DNA of 64,000 bases from Pseudomonas sivasensis (GTDB taxonomy: Bacteria > Pseudomonadota > Gammaproteobacteria > Pseudomonadales > Pseudomonadaceae): positions 1 to 64,000 of the forward strand of contig NZ_JAAOWU010000002.1 in NCBI RefSeq assembly GCF_013778505.1. Direction: 5' to 3'. Within the stretch, counting starts at the first letter, position 1; every line of letters starts with the position of its first letter. Under the pieces are notes generated by a model, which was not told the DNA's origin, made no database searches, and saw only the letters and a list, made by a program, of their open reading frames with translations. Shown here piece by piece: positions 30,635 through 41,847 of the stretch. The position numbers and the translations under genes were made by a program.

Positions 30635-33448
30635 ATGGCATTGAAATCCCCCGCGTTTCGTAGAAAATTTCCGTTGCTGGTAACCGGCAGTCTGCTGGCC
30701 ATGCAACCCTTCGCCACCTCATTCGTGGTCGCCGCGGAACAGTATGACTGCTCAGTCTCTGCTTCGGGTGCCTGGGATTGCGCGCCGAAAACCGCCGCAG
30801 CCCCATTGCCACCGCGCCCGGTGCATGACGGCGCTGCGGTCAGCTCGGCCAACAGCACGGCGCAGGCCGAAGCTGGTGGCACTGCCGCGGCCGAACCCAA
30901 GACCGCACTGGTCACAGAATCCAAGGGCCGTGGCCTGCGCTCACGCAGCGCCGACTACAGCCACTTGGACTGGGTACCTCGCGAAAAGTTGACCGCAGCC
31001 CAGTTGGCCGAAACCGGTCCTTATTGCGGCGGTGCGTACATCGAGCCGACTCGTCCTGGCATGAACGACAAGACGAACAAGAGCGATGCGCCCACCTTCA
31101 TCGGTGCCAAGGCCTCTCGTTACGAGCAGGAACAACAAGTCGCGACCCTGGCAGGTGACGTCGTCATGCGCCAGGGCAGCATGCAGCTTGAAGCCGAAGA
31201 AGCCAGCCTGTACCAGGCCGAAAGCCGCGGCGAGCTGAACGGCAACGTACGACTGCGTGACAACGGTGCGCTGATCGTCGGCGACCACGCCCAGGTTCAG
31301 TTGGACACCGGCGCGGCCCAGATCGACAACGCCGAATACGTGCTGCACAAGTCGCGTATCCGCGGTAACGCGCTGTACGCCAAGCGCGCCGAAAACGCGA
31401 TCATCCGTCTCAAGGACGGTACGTACACCACCTGCGAGCCGGACAGCAACGCCTGGCAGCTTCGAGGCAACAACATCACGTTGAACCCAGCCACCGGTTT
31501 CGGTACGGCCACCAACGCGACGTTGCGGATCAAGAACATCCCGATCCTGTACACCCCTTACATCTATTTCCCGATCGACGACCGTCGTCAGTCCGGCTTC
31601 CTGCCGCCGAGCTTCAGCACCGGCAGCGAAACCGGCTTCACCCTGGTTACGCCGTACTACTTCAACCTGGCGCCGAACTACGACGCCACGTTGTACCCGC
31701 AATACATGACCAAGCGCGGCATGATGATGGAAGGCGAATTCCGCTACCTCACCAAGTCCAGCGAAGGCCAGTTCGGCGGCGCGTACCTCAACGACGACAA
31801 CGACGAACGCAAACTGCAGACCGATTACGAAAAAACCCGCTACATGCTCAATTGGCAGCATAAAGGCGGGTTGGATTCGCGTGTACTGACCCAGGTCGAC
31901 TACACCAAAATCAGCGACCCTTATTACTTCCAGGACCTCAAGTCCTATCAGGAGGGTGTCGAGAGCCGGGACTACGTCAACCAGCAGGGCTCCGTGAGTT
32001 ATCGCGGCGACTCCTACCAGGCGCGCTTGAATGTCCAGGCTTACCAGCTGGCCACGATCTCCCAGATCACACCGTATGACCGACTGCCACAGATCACCTT
32101 CAATGGTCAGCTGCCATACCACCCAGGTGGTTTGAACTTCAGCTACGAAACCGAAGCAGTTCGGTTTGAACGCAGCCTGGAAAGCGGCAACTTTATCAAT
32201 GAAAACGGTGATTCCGAGCGTCGCCTGGACACTTACGTCAACGGTCTGACCCGTGCAAACGGTACTCGCCTGAACGTAGCGCCAGCCGTTTCATACCCGA
32301 TGAACTGGACCTACGGCTTTGTGACGCCGAAGCTCAAGTACGTCTACACCAAGTACGATCTTGACCTGGACAACAAAGGCAAGAACGACATCATCGCTGC
32401 ACAAGCTGCAGCCGCGACAGCTGGCACCCAATATGCCGGCGGCACGTTCAAAAGCTCTCAGGATCGCGCAATTCCTGTAGCCAGCGTCGACAGCGGCCTG
32501 TACTTCGATCGCAATACCAACTGGTTCGGCAAAGACTATCGCCAGACCCTTGAACCGCGCGCGTTCTACCTGTACGTGCCGAACAAGGACCAGGCCGATA
32601 TTCCGGTGTTCGACACCAGCGAGTACTCGTTCAGCTACGCGTCATTGTTCCGCGACAACCGCTTCAGCGGCTCCGACCGTATCGGCGACGAAAACAAGCT
32701 GTCTCTTGGCTTGACCAGCCGCTGGATCGAAGAAAACGGCTTCGAGCGTCAACGCGTGTCCGTGGGCCAAGCTGTGTACTTCAAGGATCGTGAAGTTCAA
32801 CTGCCGGGTATCCTGGCCGCCGACCGTGCCGATGCACAGTCCGACGTGTCCCCGGTTGCCCTGGACTACGAGTTCCGCTTCAACCGCGACTGGCGCGCCA
32901 CGGCCGACTACAACTGGGACACCGAAGAGCACAGCCCTCGCTCCGGCAGCGCGATGCTTCACTACCAGCCGGAAGACAACCCGAACAAGATCATCAACGT
33001 TGGTTACCGCTATCGTAACGACCAGGTTGTCTACAACCAGTTGACCGGTAAGTGGCAGTTCGGTGGCGACTACGGTCAGCCAGGCGACCCGAACTACGTG
33101 AAGGATTACTACAAAATCCAACAACACGACTTCTCGATGATGTGGCCGATCATTCCTCAGTGGAACCTGATCACCCGCTGGCAGTATGACTACGCACGCA
33201 ACCGTACCCTGGAAGCCTTTGGTGGTTTCGAGTACGACAACTGCTGCTGGAAACTGCGCGTCATCAACCGTTACTGGGTTTCCAACGACGAATACAGCCA
33301 GATCGCCCCGCTGAACGAAAAGGGTGACCACGGGCTCTTCCTGCAGATCGTCCTCAAAGGACTCGGCGGCCTGACCGGCGCCAAGGTAGAGAGCTTCCTC
33401 GACAAAGGCATTGAAGGTTATCGTGAACGTGAAGACCAAGCTTTCTGA
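30635..33448 (+). CDS. lptD: LPS-assembly outer-membrane protein LptD
   Basis: Essential beta-barrel that inserts LPS into the outer leaflet with LptE. The 937-aa precursor has a signal peptide (about 1-34, cut near VVAA-EQ), an N-terminal OstA/beta-jellyroll domain that binds LPS from LptA ([12 protein letters not shown]... INNAEYV-like repeats), then a large beta-barrel rich in alternating aromatic strands. Cysteines early (residues 39 and about 49) and in the C-terminal DNCCWK pair could form the family disulfides. ATG 30635 was chosen; the frame is open 67 codons upstream into the amgK 5' region but looks non-coding. It leads the lptD-surA-pdxA-rsmA-apaG-apaH-glpE run. Confidence 0.95.
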   Translation: MALKSPAFRRKFPLLVTGSLLAMQPFATSFVVAAEQYDCSVSASGAWDCAPKTAAAPLPPRPVHDGAAVSSANSTAQAEAGGTAAAEPKTALVTESKGRGLRSRSADYSHLDWVPREKLTAAQLAETGPYCGGAYIEPTRPGMNDKTNKSDAPTFIGAKASRYEQEQQVATLAGDVVMRQGSMQLEAEEASLYQAESRGELNGNVRLRDNGALIVGDHAQVQLDTGAAQIDNAEYVLHKSRIRGNALYAKRAENAIIRLKDGTYTTCEPDSNAWQLRGNNITLNPATGFGTATNATLRIKNIPILYTPYIYFPIDDRRQSGFLPPSFSTGSETGFTLVTPYYFNLAPNYDATLYPQYMTKRGMMMEGEFRYLTKSSEGQFGGAYLNDDNDERKLQTDYEKTRYMLNWQHKGGLDSRVLTQVDYTKISDPYYFQDLKSYQEGVESRDYVNQQGSVSYRGDSYQARLNVQAYQLATISQITPYDRLPQITFNGQLPYHPGGLNFSYETEAVRFERSLESGNFINENGDSERRLDTYVNGLTRANGTRLNVAPAVSYPMNWTYGFVTPKLKYVYTKYDLDLDNKGKNDIIAAQAAAATAGTQYAGGTFKSSQDRAIPVASVDSGLYFDRNTNWFGKDYRQTLEPRAFYLYVPNKDQADIPVFDTSEYSFSYASLFRDNRFSGSDRIGDENKLSLGLTSRWIEENGFERQRVSVGQAVYFKDREVQLPGILAADRADAQSDVSPVALDYEFRFNRDWRATADYNWDTEEHSPRSGSAMLHYQPEDNPNKIINVGYRYRNDQVVYNQLTGKWQFGGDYGQPGDPNYVKDYYKIQQHDFSMMWPIIPQWNLITRWQYDYARNRTLEAFGGFEYDNCCWKLRVINRYWVSNDEYSQIAPLNEKGDHGLFLQIVLKGLGGLTGAKVESFLDKGIEGYREREDQAF

Positions 33449-34763
33449 TTGTCTGCGCCCGCTAGTGCTGGGCGCACTGTTCCTGGGGACCGCATCGGCA
33501 CACGCTGCGGTTCAACAGCTGGATAAGGTAGTGGCCATCGTCGATAACGACGTGATCATGCAGAGCCAACTGGACCAACGGGTCAAGGAAGTTCAGCAAA
33601 CCATCGCCAAGCGTGGCGGTGGTGTACCGCCTACCAGCGTCCTGGACCAACAGGTACTTGAACGCTTGATCGTCGAAAACCTGCAACTGCAGATCGGTGA
33701 TCGTTCCGGTATTCGTATTTCGGACGAAGAGCTGAACCAGGCCGTCGGCACCATCGCTCAACGCAATAACATGAGCATCGACCAGTTCCGCTCAGCCCTG
33801 GCCCGCGACGGTCTTTCGTACGAAGACGCCCGCGACCAGATCCGCCGCGAGATGATCATCAGCCGTGTGCGTCAGCGTCGTGTTGCCGAGCGAGTGCAGG
33901 TGTCCGAGCAGGAAGTGAAGAACTTCCTGGCCTCCGACCTGGGCAAGATGCAGCTTTCCGAAGAACTGCACCTGGCCAATATCCTGATCCCGACCCCGGA
34001 CAGTGCCAACTCCGAGCAACTGAATGCGGCGGCGGCGAAAACCCAAGCTATCTATGATCGCCTGAAAGGCGGTGCTGACTTTGCTCAGATGGCCATTGCC
34101 CAGTCCGGCAGCGACAACGCCCTTGAAGGCGGCGATATGGGCTGGCGTAAAGCCGCTCAACTGCCACCTCCGTTCGACCGTGAACTGAGCGCCATGGAAG
34201 TGGGCGGTATCACCCAGCCAGCCCGCACCCCAGGTGGCTTCATTATCCTGAAGTTGCTGGAACGTCGCGGTGGCGAGACCTCGCTGAAAGACGAGGTTCA
34301 TGTTCGTCATATCCTGGTCAAACCAAGCGAAATCCGTACCGAGGCGCAAACCAAGGAGCTGGCCCAGAAGATCTATGACCGCATCGAAAGCGGTGAAGAC
34401 TTCGCCACCTTGGCCAAGAGCTTCTCGGAAGACCCAGGTTCAGCCCTCAACGGCGGCGACCTGAATTGGATCGATCCGAAAGCGCTGGTGCCCGAGTTCC
34501 AACAGGTAATGGCCGATACTCCGCAAGGCGTACTGTCCAAGCCGTTCAAGACCCAATATGGCTGGCATGTACTGGAAGTCCTTGGCCGCCGCGCCACTGA
34601 CAACACCAGCCAGGCCCGCGAGCAACAAGCGCTGAACGTACTGCGTAACCGCAAGTACGACGAAGAGCTGCAAACCTGGTTGCGTCAGATCCGTGACGAA
34701 GCCTACGTGGAAAACAAGCTGCCAGGCGCCGAGCAAACAGGCACCGACCAGGCAGCACAGTGA
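33423..34763 (+). CDS. surA: Periplasmic chaperone and peptidyl-prolyl isomerase SurA
   Basis: Escorts outer-membrane proteins such as LptD to the Bam machine. The 446-aa protein has a signal peptide (cut near AHA-AVQQ), a SurA_N domain ([14 protein letters not shown]) and two parvulin PPIase domains (starting [11 protein letters not shown] and [12 protein letters not shown]). No ATG is available; GTG 33423 has GAAGG five bases upstream and is chosen, giving a 26-base overlap with lptD; GTG 33429 and TTG 33411 are alternatives. Confidence 0.93.
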   Translation: MNVKTKLSDCLRPLVLGALFLGTASAHAAVQQLDKVVAIVDNDVIMQSQLDQRVKEVQQTIAKRGGGVPPTSVLDQQVLERLIVENLQLQIGDRSGIRISDEELNQAVGTIAQRNNMSIDQFRSALARDGLSYEDARDQIRREMIISRVRQRRVAERVQVSEQEVKNFLASDLGKMQLSEELHLANILIPTPDSANSEQLNAAAAKTQAIYDRLKGGADFAQMAIAQSGSDNALEGGDMGWRKAAQLPPPFDRELSAMEVGGITQPARTPGGFIILKLLERRGGETSLKDEVHVRHILVKPSEIRTEAQTKELAQKIYDRIESGEDFATLAKSFSEDPGSALNGGDLNWIDPKALVPEFQQVMADTPQGVLSKPFKTQYGWHVLEVLGRRATDNTSQAREQQALNVLRNRKYDEELQTWLRQIRDEAYVENKLPGAEQTGTDQAAQ

Positions 34764-35749
34764 AACCCCAGCGTTTCGCGGTAACACCCGGCGAGCCGGC
34801 CGGCATTGGTCCAGACCTTTGCCTGCTGCTCGCCTCGCAGCCTCAGCCATACCCCCTGATTGCCATTACCAGCCGCGACCTGCTCCTTGAGCGGGCCGCG
34901 CAACTCAGTGTGGCTATCAACTTGGTGGACGTGGCGCCGGGCAACTGGCCTGATCTGCCGGCGCCCGCAGGCAGCCTCTATGTGTGGGACACCCCGCTGC
35001 AGGCCAAGGTGGTTGCAGGGCGACTGGACAAGGCCAATGCGGCGTTCGTGCTCGAAACCCTGACTCGTGCGGGGCAAGGCTGCATCGACGGTGACTTCAA
35101 CGGCATGATCACCGCACCGGTCCACAAGGGCGTGATCAACGAATCCGGCATCGCCTTTTCCGGCCACACCGAATTCCTCGCCGAACTGACACACACTGAA
35201 CAAGTCGTGATGATGTTGGCCACACGCGGCCTGCGTGTCGCCCTGGTGACTACGCACCTGCCGCTGCGTGACGTCGCAGACGCCATCACCGCCGAACGCG
35301 TGGAGCGCGTCACGCGCATCCTGCACGCCGACCTGCAGCAAAAATTCGGCATCGCTCAACCGCGTATCCTGGTCTGTGGGCTCAACCCCCATGCAGGTGA
35401 AGGCGGGCACTTGGGCCATGAAGAAATCGACATCATCGAACCAACCCTGGAGCGTCTGCGCCAAGAAGGCATGGACCTGCGTGGCCCACTGCCAGCGGAC
35501 ACTCTGTTTACCCCCAAATATCTGGAGCACTGCGACGCAGTGTTGGCGATGTACCATGACCAGGGGCTGCCGGTGCTGAAATACAAAGGCTTCGGCGCCG
35601 CCGTCAACGTGACACTGGGCCTGCCGATCATCCGCACCTCCGTCGACCATGGCACTGCCCTGGACTTGGCGGGCAGCGGCAAGATCGATACCGGCAGCCT
35701 GCACGTGGCCCTGGAAACCGCCTATCAGATGGCCGAGACCCGTATATGA
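34760..35749 (+). CDS. pdxA: 4-hydroxythreonine-4-phosphate dehydrogenase
   Basis: NAD-dependent step of pyridoxal phosphate synthesis by the DXP-dependent route. The 329-aa protein has [11 protein letters not shown], the metal His motifs [10 protein letters not shown] and [13 protein letters not shown], and [16 protein letters not shown]. It uses a GTG start whose GTGA overlaps the surA stop by 4 bases, so translation is coupled. Its stop likewise overlaps rsmA. Confidence 0.95.
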   Translation: MKPQRFAVTPGEPAGIGPDLCLLLASQPQPYPLIAITSRDLLLERAAQLSVAINLVDVAPGNWPDLPAPAGSLYVWDTPLQAKVVAGRLDKANAAFVLETLTRAGQGCIDGDFNGMITAPVHKGVINESGIAFSGHTEFLAELTHTEQVVMMLATRGLRVALVTTHLPLRDVADAITAERVERVTRILHADLQQKFGIAQPRILVCGLNPHAGEGGHLGHEEIDIIEPTLERLRQEGMDLRGPLPADTLFTPKYLEHCDAVLAMYHDQGLPVLKYKGFGAAVNVTLGLPIIRTSVDHGTALDLAGSGKIDTGSLHVALETAYQMAETRI

Positions 35750-36558
35750 CTGAGCATTACCAACACCGGGCGCGCAAGCGCTTCGGGCAAAACTTCCTGC
35801 ACGACGCTGGCGTGATCGACCGCATCCTGCGCTCCATCCATGCCAAGCCCGAAGACCGCCTGCTGGAAATCGGCCCAGGCCAGGGCGCATTGACCCAAGG
35901 CCTGCTGGCCAGCGGTGGCCAGCTGGACGTGGTTGAACTGGACAAGGATCTGATCCCTATCCTCAACCAGCAGTTCGCCGGAAAATCCAACTTCAACCTG
36001 CACCAGGGCGATGCACTGAAGTTCGACTTCAACTCCCTCAACGCCGCGCCTAACAGCCTGCGCGTGGTCGGTAACCTGCCGTACAACATCTCCACACCGC
36101 TGATTTTCCACCTGCTGAACAACGCCGGGATCATCCGCGACATGCACTTCATGCTGCAGAAAGAAGTGGTGGAACGCCTGGCCGCAGGCCCAGGTGGTGG
36201 TGATTGGGGCCGTCTGTCGATCATGGTTCAGTACCACTGCCGCGTTGAACACCTGTTCAACGTGGGTCCGGGTGCATTCAACCCGCCGCCAAAGGTCGAC
36301 TCGGCCATTGTTCGCCTGGTACCGCATGCTGTTCTGCCCCACCCGGCCAAGGACCACAAGTTGCTGGAACGTGTCGTGCGTGAAGCGTTCAACCAACGCC
36401 GCAAGACCCTTCGCAACACGCTCAAGGTCCTATTGAGCCAAGCTGAAATCGAAGCCGCCGGCGTCGACGGTAGCCTGCGTCCCGAGCAACTGGACCTGGC
36501 CGCGTTCGTGCGCCTGGCAGACCAGCTTGCCATCCAGCCTGCTCCAGCAGTCGACTGA
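35746..36558 (+). CDS. rsmA: 16S rRNA dimethyladenosine transferase (RsmA/KsgA)
   Basis: Dimethylates two adjacent adenines in the 3' hairpin of 16S rRNA. The 270-aa protein shows the SAM motif [12 protein letters not shown], the start [11 protein letters not shown], and the catalytic [10 protein letters not shown]. The name rsmA here is the methyltransferase, not the CsrA-type regulator that Pseudomonas also calls RsmA. It overlaps pdxA by 4 bases. Confidence 0.96.
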   Translation: MTEHYQHRARKRFGQNFLHDAGVIDRILRSIHAKPEDRLLEIGPGQGALTQGLLASGGQLDVVELDKDLIPILNQQFAGKSNFNLHQGDALKFDFNSLNAAPNSLRVVGNLPYNISTPLIFHLLNNAGIIRDMHFMLQKEVVERLAAGPGGGDWGRLSIMVQYHCRVEHLFNVGPGAFNPPPKVDSAIVRLVPHAVLPHPAKDHKLLERVVREAFNQRRKTLRNTLKVLLSQAEIEAAGVDGSLRPEQLDLAAFVRLADQLAIQPAPAVD

Positions 36559-36571
36559 AGCACCCAGGCAT

Positions 36572-36591
36572 GGCCAGACACATGTCTGGCC
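36572..36591 (+). terminator. Hairpin between rsmA and apaG
   Basis: GGCCAGAC (36572-36579) and GTCTGGCC (36584-36591) form an 8-bp stem with a 4-base loop just past the rsmA stop. No T run follows, so it may be a partial terminator or RNA-stability element. Confidence 0.45.
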
Positions 36592-36661
36592 TAGTGCCCA
36601 CCTCTTGGCCTAGACTGATCCGCATCTGCTGTCCTCCGCTTTTGCTTTTAAGGCCTCTTGC

Positions 36662-37042
36662 ATGTCCGATCCTCGCTACCAGATCGACGTCAGCGTCGTG
36701 ACCCGCTTCCTGGCGGACCAATCGCAACCTGAACAGAACCGCTTTGCCTTTGCCTACACCATCACGGTGAAGAACAACGGGCAGGTGCCGGCCAAGTTGC
36801 TATCACGCCATTGGGTAATCACCGACGGTGACGGCCAAGTGGAAGAAGTGCGCGGCGCAGGCGTGGTTGGCCAGCAACCGCTGATCGACATTGGCGCCAG
36901 CCACACCTACAGCAGCGGCACGGTGATGACCTCCAAGGTCGGCACCATGCAAGGCTCGTATCAGATGAAAGCCACCGATGGCCAACTGTTCGACGCCATC
37001 ATCAAGCCATTTCGCCTTGCCGTACCGGGAGCCCTGCACTGA
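36662..37042 (+). CDS. apaG: Co2+/Mg2+ efflux-associated protein ApaG
   Basis: A 126-aa fibronectin-like fold protein. Family blocks visible are [40 protein letters not shown] and [11 protein letters not shown]. Its biochemical role is not settled. The stop shares a base with the apaH start (TGATG), and the apaG-apaH pair is conserved. Confidence 0.93.
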   Translation: MSDPRYQIDVSVVTRFLADQSQPEQNRFAFAYTITVKNNGQVPAKLLSRHWVITDGDGQVEEVRGAGVVGQQPLIDIGASHTYSSGTVMTSKVGTMQGSYQMKATDGQLFDAIIKPFRLAVPGALH

Positions 37043-37893
37043 TGGCGACCTACGCAGTCGGCGACCTGCAAGGCTGCCTGGAGCCTCTCAAGTGCCTGCT
37101 TGAGCGCGTGGGCTTCGACCCGGCCAATGATCGGCTTTGGCTGGTCGGTGATCTGGTCAATCGCGGCCCCGAGTCCCTGGAAACCCTGCGCTACTTATAT
37201 AGCCTGCGTGATTCCCTGGTGTGTGTGTTGGGCAACCATGACCTGCACCTGTTGGCGGCCGGCAATAATATCGAGCGCCTGAAAAAGGGCGACACCCTGC
37301 GGGAAATTCTCGAAGCGCCCGACCGAGCCGAGCTGCTCGACTGGCTGCGCCGGCAAAAGATCGTGCATTACGACGAAGGCCGCAACATGGCCCTCGTGCA
37401 TGCGGGTATCCCGCCGCAATGGACGCTGAAGAAAGCCCTTAAGTGCGCAGCCGAAGTCGAAAGTGCCTTGGCCGATGACAGCCTGTACACCACCTACTTG
37501 GACGGCATGTACGGCAACGAACCGGTGAAGTGGGATAACGACCTGACGGGCGTCGCCCGCCTGCGGGTGATCACCAACTACTTCACGCGCATGCGCTTCT
37601 GTACCGCCGAGGGCAAGCTGGACCTCAAGAGCAAAGAAGGTGCCGACACCGCCCTGCCCGGTTACAAGCCGTGGTTTGCCCATAAGGAACGCAAGACCCG
37701 TGATACGAAGATCATCTTCGGCCACTGGGCCGCCCTGGAAGGCAAGTGCAACGAACCCGGCGTATTCGCCCTCGACACCGGTTGCGTGTGGGGCGGCGCC
37801 ATGACCCTGATGAACATCGACACTGGCGAGCGCCACAGCTGCCAGTGTGAATCTCCCCTTCCCATTACACTGCCGGCTGCCGCCAAGCGCTAG
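37042..37893 (+). CDS. apaH: Diadenosine tetraphosphatase (symmetrical)
   Basis: Hydrolyses Ap4A to two ADP and also removes Np4 caps from RNA. The 283-aa calcineurin-type phosphoesterase has the metal motifs [14 protein letters not shown] and GNHD, then VHAGIPPQW and IFGHWAA. It is translationally coupled to apaG by a 1-base overlap. Confidence 0.95.
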   Translation: MATYAVGDLQGCLEPLKCLLERVGFDPANDRLWLVGDLVNRGPESLETLRYLYSLRDSLVCVLGNHDLHLLAAGNNIERLKKGDTLREILEAPDRAELLDWLRRQKIVHYDEGRNMALVHAGIPPQWTLKKALKCAAEVESALADDSLYTTYLDGMYGNEPVKWDNDLTGVARLRVITNYFTRMRFCTAEGKLDLKSKEGADTALPGYKPWFAHKERKTRDTKIIFGHWAALEGKCNEPGVFALDTGCVWGGAMTLMNIDTGERHSCQCESPLPITLPAAAKR

Positions 37894-37925
37894 ACGCTAA
37901 GCGCCGCCAAGACAAGGAGCCCGCC

Positions 37926-38255
37926 ATGAGCGAATTCAAACGTATCCCTCCCGAACAAGCCCAAGCCCTGCGCGAGCAAGGCGCGGTGGTGGTTGATATC
38001 CGCGACCAGCCTACTTACTCGGCAGCCCATATCACCGGCGCCCAGCATCTGGATAACGTTAACATCGCCGACTTCATCCGCGCCGCCGACCTCGACGCGC
38101 CACTGATCGTGGCCTGCTACCACGGCAATTCCAGCCAGAGCGCCGCCGCCTACCTGATCAGCCAAGGCTTCTCCGACGTCTACAGCCTGGACGGTGGTTT
38201 TGAGCTGTGGCGTACGACCTATCCTGCAGAAATTTCTTCGGGCGATTCGCAATAA
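37926..38255 (+). CDS. glpE: Thiosulfate sulfurtransferase GlpE
   Basis: Single-domain rhodanese that moves sulfane sulfur from thiosulfate to cyanide or thioredoxin. The 109-aa protein has the catalytic Cys64 in ACYHGNSSQ and [20 protein letters not shown] clear ribosome site (AAGGAG) precedes ATG 37926. Last gene of the lptD run. Confidence 0.93.
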   Translation: MSEFKRIPPEQAQALREQGAVVVDIRDQPTYSAAHITGAQHLDNVNIADFIRAADLDAPLIVACYHGNSSQSAAAYLISQGFSDVYSLDGGFELWRTTYPAEISSGDSQ

Positions 38256-38295
38256 ATATTTTCAAACCCCGCTACCCCGCGTGACGCTTGGGCTC

Positions 38296-38318
38296 GCGCC
38301 GTTTCTGACGAACGGCGC
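38296..38318 (+). terminator. Hairpin after glpE
   Basis: GCGCCGTT (38296-38303) pairs with AACGGCGC (38311-38318) around a 7-base loop, 40 bases past glpE. There is no T run, so terminator activity is uncertain. Confidence 0.5.
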
Positions 38319-38343
38319 AGGCAAACTAATTGCGTATCACGCC

Positions 38344-38370
38344 TTGACCTCCCAGATTCCGAACTATCCT
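38344..38370 (+). promoter_or_regulatory. Candidate promoter of prkA-yeaH-ycgB
   Basis: TTGACC (38344-38349), a 15-base spacer and TATCCT (38365-38370) preceded by C and followed by TAAG, i.e. CTATCCTTAA, close to the sigma-S -10 consensus. The homologous operon is stress/sigma-S responsive in enterics. The leader to the ATG is about 165 bases and contains a GCCGGT/ACCGGC dyad at 38400-38413. Confidence 0.35.
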
Positions 38371-38539
38371 TAAGCGCAGGCCATCCGAATCAGGGGAGAG
38401 CCGGTACACCGGCGTGCGGGTCATCGGTAGCGTTTAGGGTGTTCTGGGGGGAAAACGGCCATTGGCGATCGTCAATGACTGCCAGCATCGACTGATAGAT
38501 CCGGCGTCGGCTCCACGTATCGAGCGAGGTGACGACGTC

Positions 38540-40462
38540 ATGAGTATCTTTAGCCACTTCCAACAACGCTTCGCGTCCACACAGCAGGAAGAACTCACGC
38601 TGCAAGAGTATCTTGAGCTGTGCAAGCAGGACCGCAGCACCTACGCATCTGCCGCCGAGCGCCTGCTATTGGCGATTGGTGAGCCGGAGCTGGTGGAAAC
38701 CGCCAATAATTCGCGCCTGTCGCGAATATTCTCCAACAAGGTGATCCGCCGCTACCCGGCCTTTGAAGACTTCCACGGAATGGAAGAATGCATTGATCAG
38801 ATCGTCTCCTACTTCCGCCATGCCGCCCAAGGCCTGGAAGAGAAGAAACAGATCCTCTACCTGCTCGGCCCTGTCGGCGGCGGTAAATCGTCCCTGGCCG
38901 AAAAGCTCAAACAGCTGATCGAGAAAGTGCCCTTCTACGCGATCAAGGGCTCGCCGGTCTTCGAGTCGCCACTGGGCCTGTTCAACGCCACGGAAGATGG
39001 CGCGATCCTCGAAGAAGACTTCGGCATCCCACGCCGCTACCTCAACACCATCATGTCGCCCTGGGCCACCAAGCGCCTGGCCGAGTTTGGCGGTGACATC
39101 AGCCAGTTCCGCGTGGTGAAACTCTACCCCTCGATCCTCAACCAGATCGGCGTTGCCAAGACCGAGCCGGGCGATGAGAACAACCAGGATATTTCGGCGC
39201 TGGTGGGCAAGGTCGATATCCGCAAACTCGAAGAATTCCCGCAAAACGACGCCGACGCCTACAGCTACTCGGGCGCACTGTGCCGGGCCAACCAAGGCCT
39301 GATGGAATTCGTGGAAATGTTCAAGGCTCCGATCAAGGTGCTGCACCCACTGCTTACCGCGACCCAGGAAGGTAACTACAACAGCACCGAAGGCTTGGGC
39401 GCGATTCCGTTCACCGGGATCCTGCTGGCCCACTCCAACGAATCGGAATGGCACACCTTCCGTAACAACAAGAACAACGAAGCCTTCATCGACCGGATCT
39501 ACATCGTCAAGGTGCCTTATTGCCTGCGAGTCAGCGATGAGATCAAGATCTACGACAAGCTACTGTTCAACAGCTCCCTGGCGAAGGCCCATTGCGCACC
39601 CGACACCCTGAAGATGCTCGCCCAGTTCACCGTGCTGTCGCGCCTCAAGGAGCCGGAGAACTCGAACATCTACTCGAAGATGCGCGTGTACGACGGTGAA
39701 AACCTCAAGGACACCGATCCTAAAGCCAAGTCAATCCAGGAATACCGCGACACGGCAGGCGTGGATGAAGGCATGAACGGCCTATCGACGCGCTTTGCGT
39801 TCAAGATCCTGTCCAAAGTCTTCAACTTCGACCCGCACGAGATCGCCGCCAACCCGGTGCACCTGCTCTATGTGCTGGAGCAGCAGATCGAACAGGAACA
39901 GTTCCAGGCGGAAACCCGTGAACGCTACCTGCGCTTCCTCAAGGAGTACCTCGCGCCGCGCTACATCGAGTTTATTGGCAAGGAAATCCAGACCGCGTAC
40001 CTGGAGTCCTACAGCGAGTACGGCCAGAACATTTTCGACCGCTACGTGCTGTATGCGGACTTCTGGATCCAGGACCAGGAATACCGCGACCCGGAAACCG
40101 GCGAGATCCTCAACCGCGTAGCCCTCAACGAGGAATTGGAAAAGATCGAGAAACCCGCTGGCATCAGCAATCCGAAGGATTTCCGCAACGAGATCGTCAA
40201 CTTCGTACTGCGTGCCCGCGCCAACAACAACGGCAAGAACCCTACCTGGCTCAGCTACGAGAAGCTGCGGGTGGTCATCGAGAAGAAAATGTTCTCCAAC
40301 ACCGAGGATCTGCTACCCGTCATCAGCTTCAATGCCAAGGCCAGCAAGGAGGACCAGCAAAAACACAACGACTTCGTCACACGAATGGTCGAGCGTGGCT
40401 ACACCGACAAACAGGTACGACTGCTCTCCGAGTGGTATCTGCGGGTTCGCAAATCGCAGTAA
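38540..40462 (+). CDS. prkA: PrkA family serine protein kinase / AAA+ protein (YeaG)
   Basis: A 640-aa AAA+ protein with an N-terminal P-loop GPVGGGKS (residues 110-117) and a C-terminal kinase-like region; the family is linked to nitrogen starvation and stress survival. In-frame codons upstream (from 38462) lack a ribosome site; ATG 38540 gives the family start MSIFSHFQQRF. First of three genes that are kept together across proteobacteria. Kinase versus protease-like activity is debated in the family. Confidence 0.93.
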   Translation: MSIFSHFQQRFASTQQEELTLQEYLELCKQDRSTYASAAERLLLAIGEPELVETANNSRLSRIFSNKVIRRYPAFEDFHGMEECIDQIVSYFRHAAQGLEEKKQILYLLGPVGGGKSSLAEKLKQLIEKVPFYAIKGSPVFESPLGLFNATEDGAILEEDFGIPRRYLNTIMSPWATKRLAEFGGDISQFRVVKLYPSILNQIGVAKTEPGDENNQDISALVGKVDIRKLEEFPQNDADAYSYSGALCRANQGLMEFVEMFKAPIKVLHPLLTATQEGNYNSTEGLGAIPFTGILLAHSNESEWHTFRNNKNNEAFIDRIYIVKVPYCLRVSDEIKIYDKLLFNSSLAKAHCAPDTLKMLAQFTVLSRLKEPENSNIYSKMRVYDGENLKDTDPKAKSIQEYRDTAGVDEGMNGLSTRFAFKILSKVFNFDPHEIAANPVHLLYVLEQQIEQEQFQAETRERYLRFLKEYLAPRYIEFIGKEIQTAYLESYSEYGQNIFDRYVLYADFWIQDQEYRDPETGEILNRVALNEELEKIEKPAGISNPKDFRNEIVNFVLRARANNNGKNPTWLSYEKLRVVIEKKMFSNTEDLLPVISFNAKASKEDQQKHNDFVTRMVERGYTDKQVRLLSEWYLRVRKSQ

Positions 40463-40479
40463 GGCAGCGATAGGCGTGC

Positions 40480-40504
40480 ACTGCCAGGTCATGTGCCTGG
40501 CAGT
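40480..40504 (+). repeat. Strong hairpin in the prkA-yeaH gap
   Basis: ACTGCCAGG (40480-40488) pairs with CCTGGCAGT (40496-40504), a 9-bp stem with a 7-base loop. A second dyad, AAGCTTC/GAAGCTT at 40520-40526 and 40540-40546, follows. Together they may protect the prkA mRNA 3' end or reduce read-through into yeaH. Confidence 0.6.
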
Positions 40505-40575
40505 TGACCGCTTGTCTCTAAGCTTCCAGCTCGCCGCTTGAAGCTTGTAACGTGAAGCTGCCCGGAGGGCTCCTC

Positions 40576-41847
40576 ATGAGCTATGTGATCGACCGACGCC
40601 TCAATGGCAAGAACAAGAGCACGGTAAACCGCCAGCGTTTCCTGCGGCGTTACCGTGACCACATCAAAAAGGCCGTCGAAGAGGCCGTCAGCCGCCGCTC
40701 CATTACCGACATGGAGCATGGTGAGCAAATCAGCATTCCCGGACGGGACATCGACGAACCGGTCCTGCACCATGGCCGCGGCGGCAAACAAACCGTCGTG
40801 CACCCTGGTAACAAGGAGTTCACCACCGGCGAACATATCCAGCGACCTCAAGGCGGTGGTGGCGGCAAAGGTCCAGGCAAAGCCGGCAATTCTGGCGAAG
40901 GCATGGACGAGTTTGTGTTCCAGATCACCCAGGAGGAATTCCTTGAGTTCATGTTCGAGGACTTGGAATTACCCAACCTCGTCAAACGAAACCTAACCGG
41001 TACCGACACCTTCAAGACCGTGCGGGCAGGTATCAGTAACGAGGGCAACCCGTCACGGATCAATATCATCCGTACCCTGCGCTCGGCCCATGCACGGCGT
41101 ATCGCCCTGTCGGGCAGCAGCCGCGCCAAATTGAAAGAGGCCAAGGAAGAGTTGGCGCGCTTGAAGCGCGAAGAACCGGATAACTTCGGCGATATCCAGG
41201 AAATCGAGGCGGAAATCGAGAAACTCAGTGCGCGCATCCATCGTGTGCCGTTCCTCGACACCTTCGACTTGAAATACAACCTGCTCGTCAAACAACCGAA
41301 CCCCAGTTCCAAGGCGGTGATGTTTTGCCTGATGGACGTTTCCGGCTCCATGACCCAGGCCACCAAGGACATCGCCAAACGGTTCTTCATCCTGCTCTAC
41401 CTGTTCCTGAAGCGAAACTACGACAAGATCGACGTAGTGTTCATCCGCCATCACACCAGCGCCCGGGAAGTCGACGAAGAAGAGTTCTTCTACTCGCGGG
41501 AAACCGGCGGCACCATCGTGTCCAGCGCCCTGAAGCTGATGCAGGAGATCATGGCCGAGCGCTACCCGGCCAACGAATGGAATATCTACGCCGCTCAAGC
41601 CTCTGACGGCGACAACTGGAATGATGATTCGCCCATCTGCTGCGACATTCTGATCAACCAGATCATGCCGTTCGTGCAGTACTACACTTACGTTGAAATT
41701 ACCCCCCGTGAGCACCAGGCCCTGTGGTTCGAATATGAGCGCATCGGCGAAGCTTTTGCCGACACGTTCGCCCAGCAGCAACTGGTCTCGGCCGGCGATA
41801 TCTATCCGGTCTTCCGTGAACTCTTCCAGCGCAGGTTAGTGACATGA
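40576..41847 (+). CDS. yeaH: YeaH/YhbH family protein (DUF444, VWA-like)
   Basis: A 423-aa protein of unknown biochemical role. The N-terminal half is basic and contains a Gly-rich linker ([10 protein letters not shown], 91-100) and a coiled-coil-like stretch (about 185-220); the C-terminal half is a von Willebrand A-like domain with the MIDAS motif DVSGS (254-258). ATG 40576 has a GGAGG site at 40564-40568. It overlaps ycgB by 4 bases. The conserved prkA-yeaH-ycgB order suggests the proteins act together. Confidence 0.92.
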   Translation: MSYVIDRRLNGKNKSTVNRQRFLRRYRDHIKKAVEEAVSRRSITDMEHGEQISIPGRDIDEPVLHHGRGGKQTVVHPGNKEFTTGEHIQRPQGGGGGKGPGKAGNSGEGMDEFVFQITQEEFLEFMFEDLELPNLVKRNLTGTDTFKTVRAGISNEGNPSRINIIRTLRSAHARRIALSGSSRAKLKEAKEELARLKREEPDNFGDIQEIEAEIEKLSARIHRVPFLDTFDLKYNLLVKQPNPSSKAVMFCLMDVSGSMTQATKDIAKRFFILLYLFLKRNYDKIDVVFIRHHTSAREVDEEEFFYSRETGGTIVSSALKLMQEIMAERYPANEWNIYAAQASDGDNWNDDSPICCDILINQIMPFVQYYTYVEITPREHQALWFEYERIGEAFADTFAQQQLVSAGDIYPVFRELFQRRLVT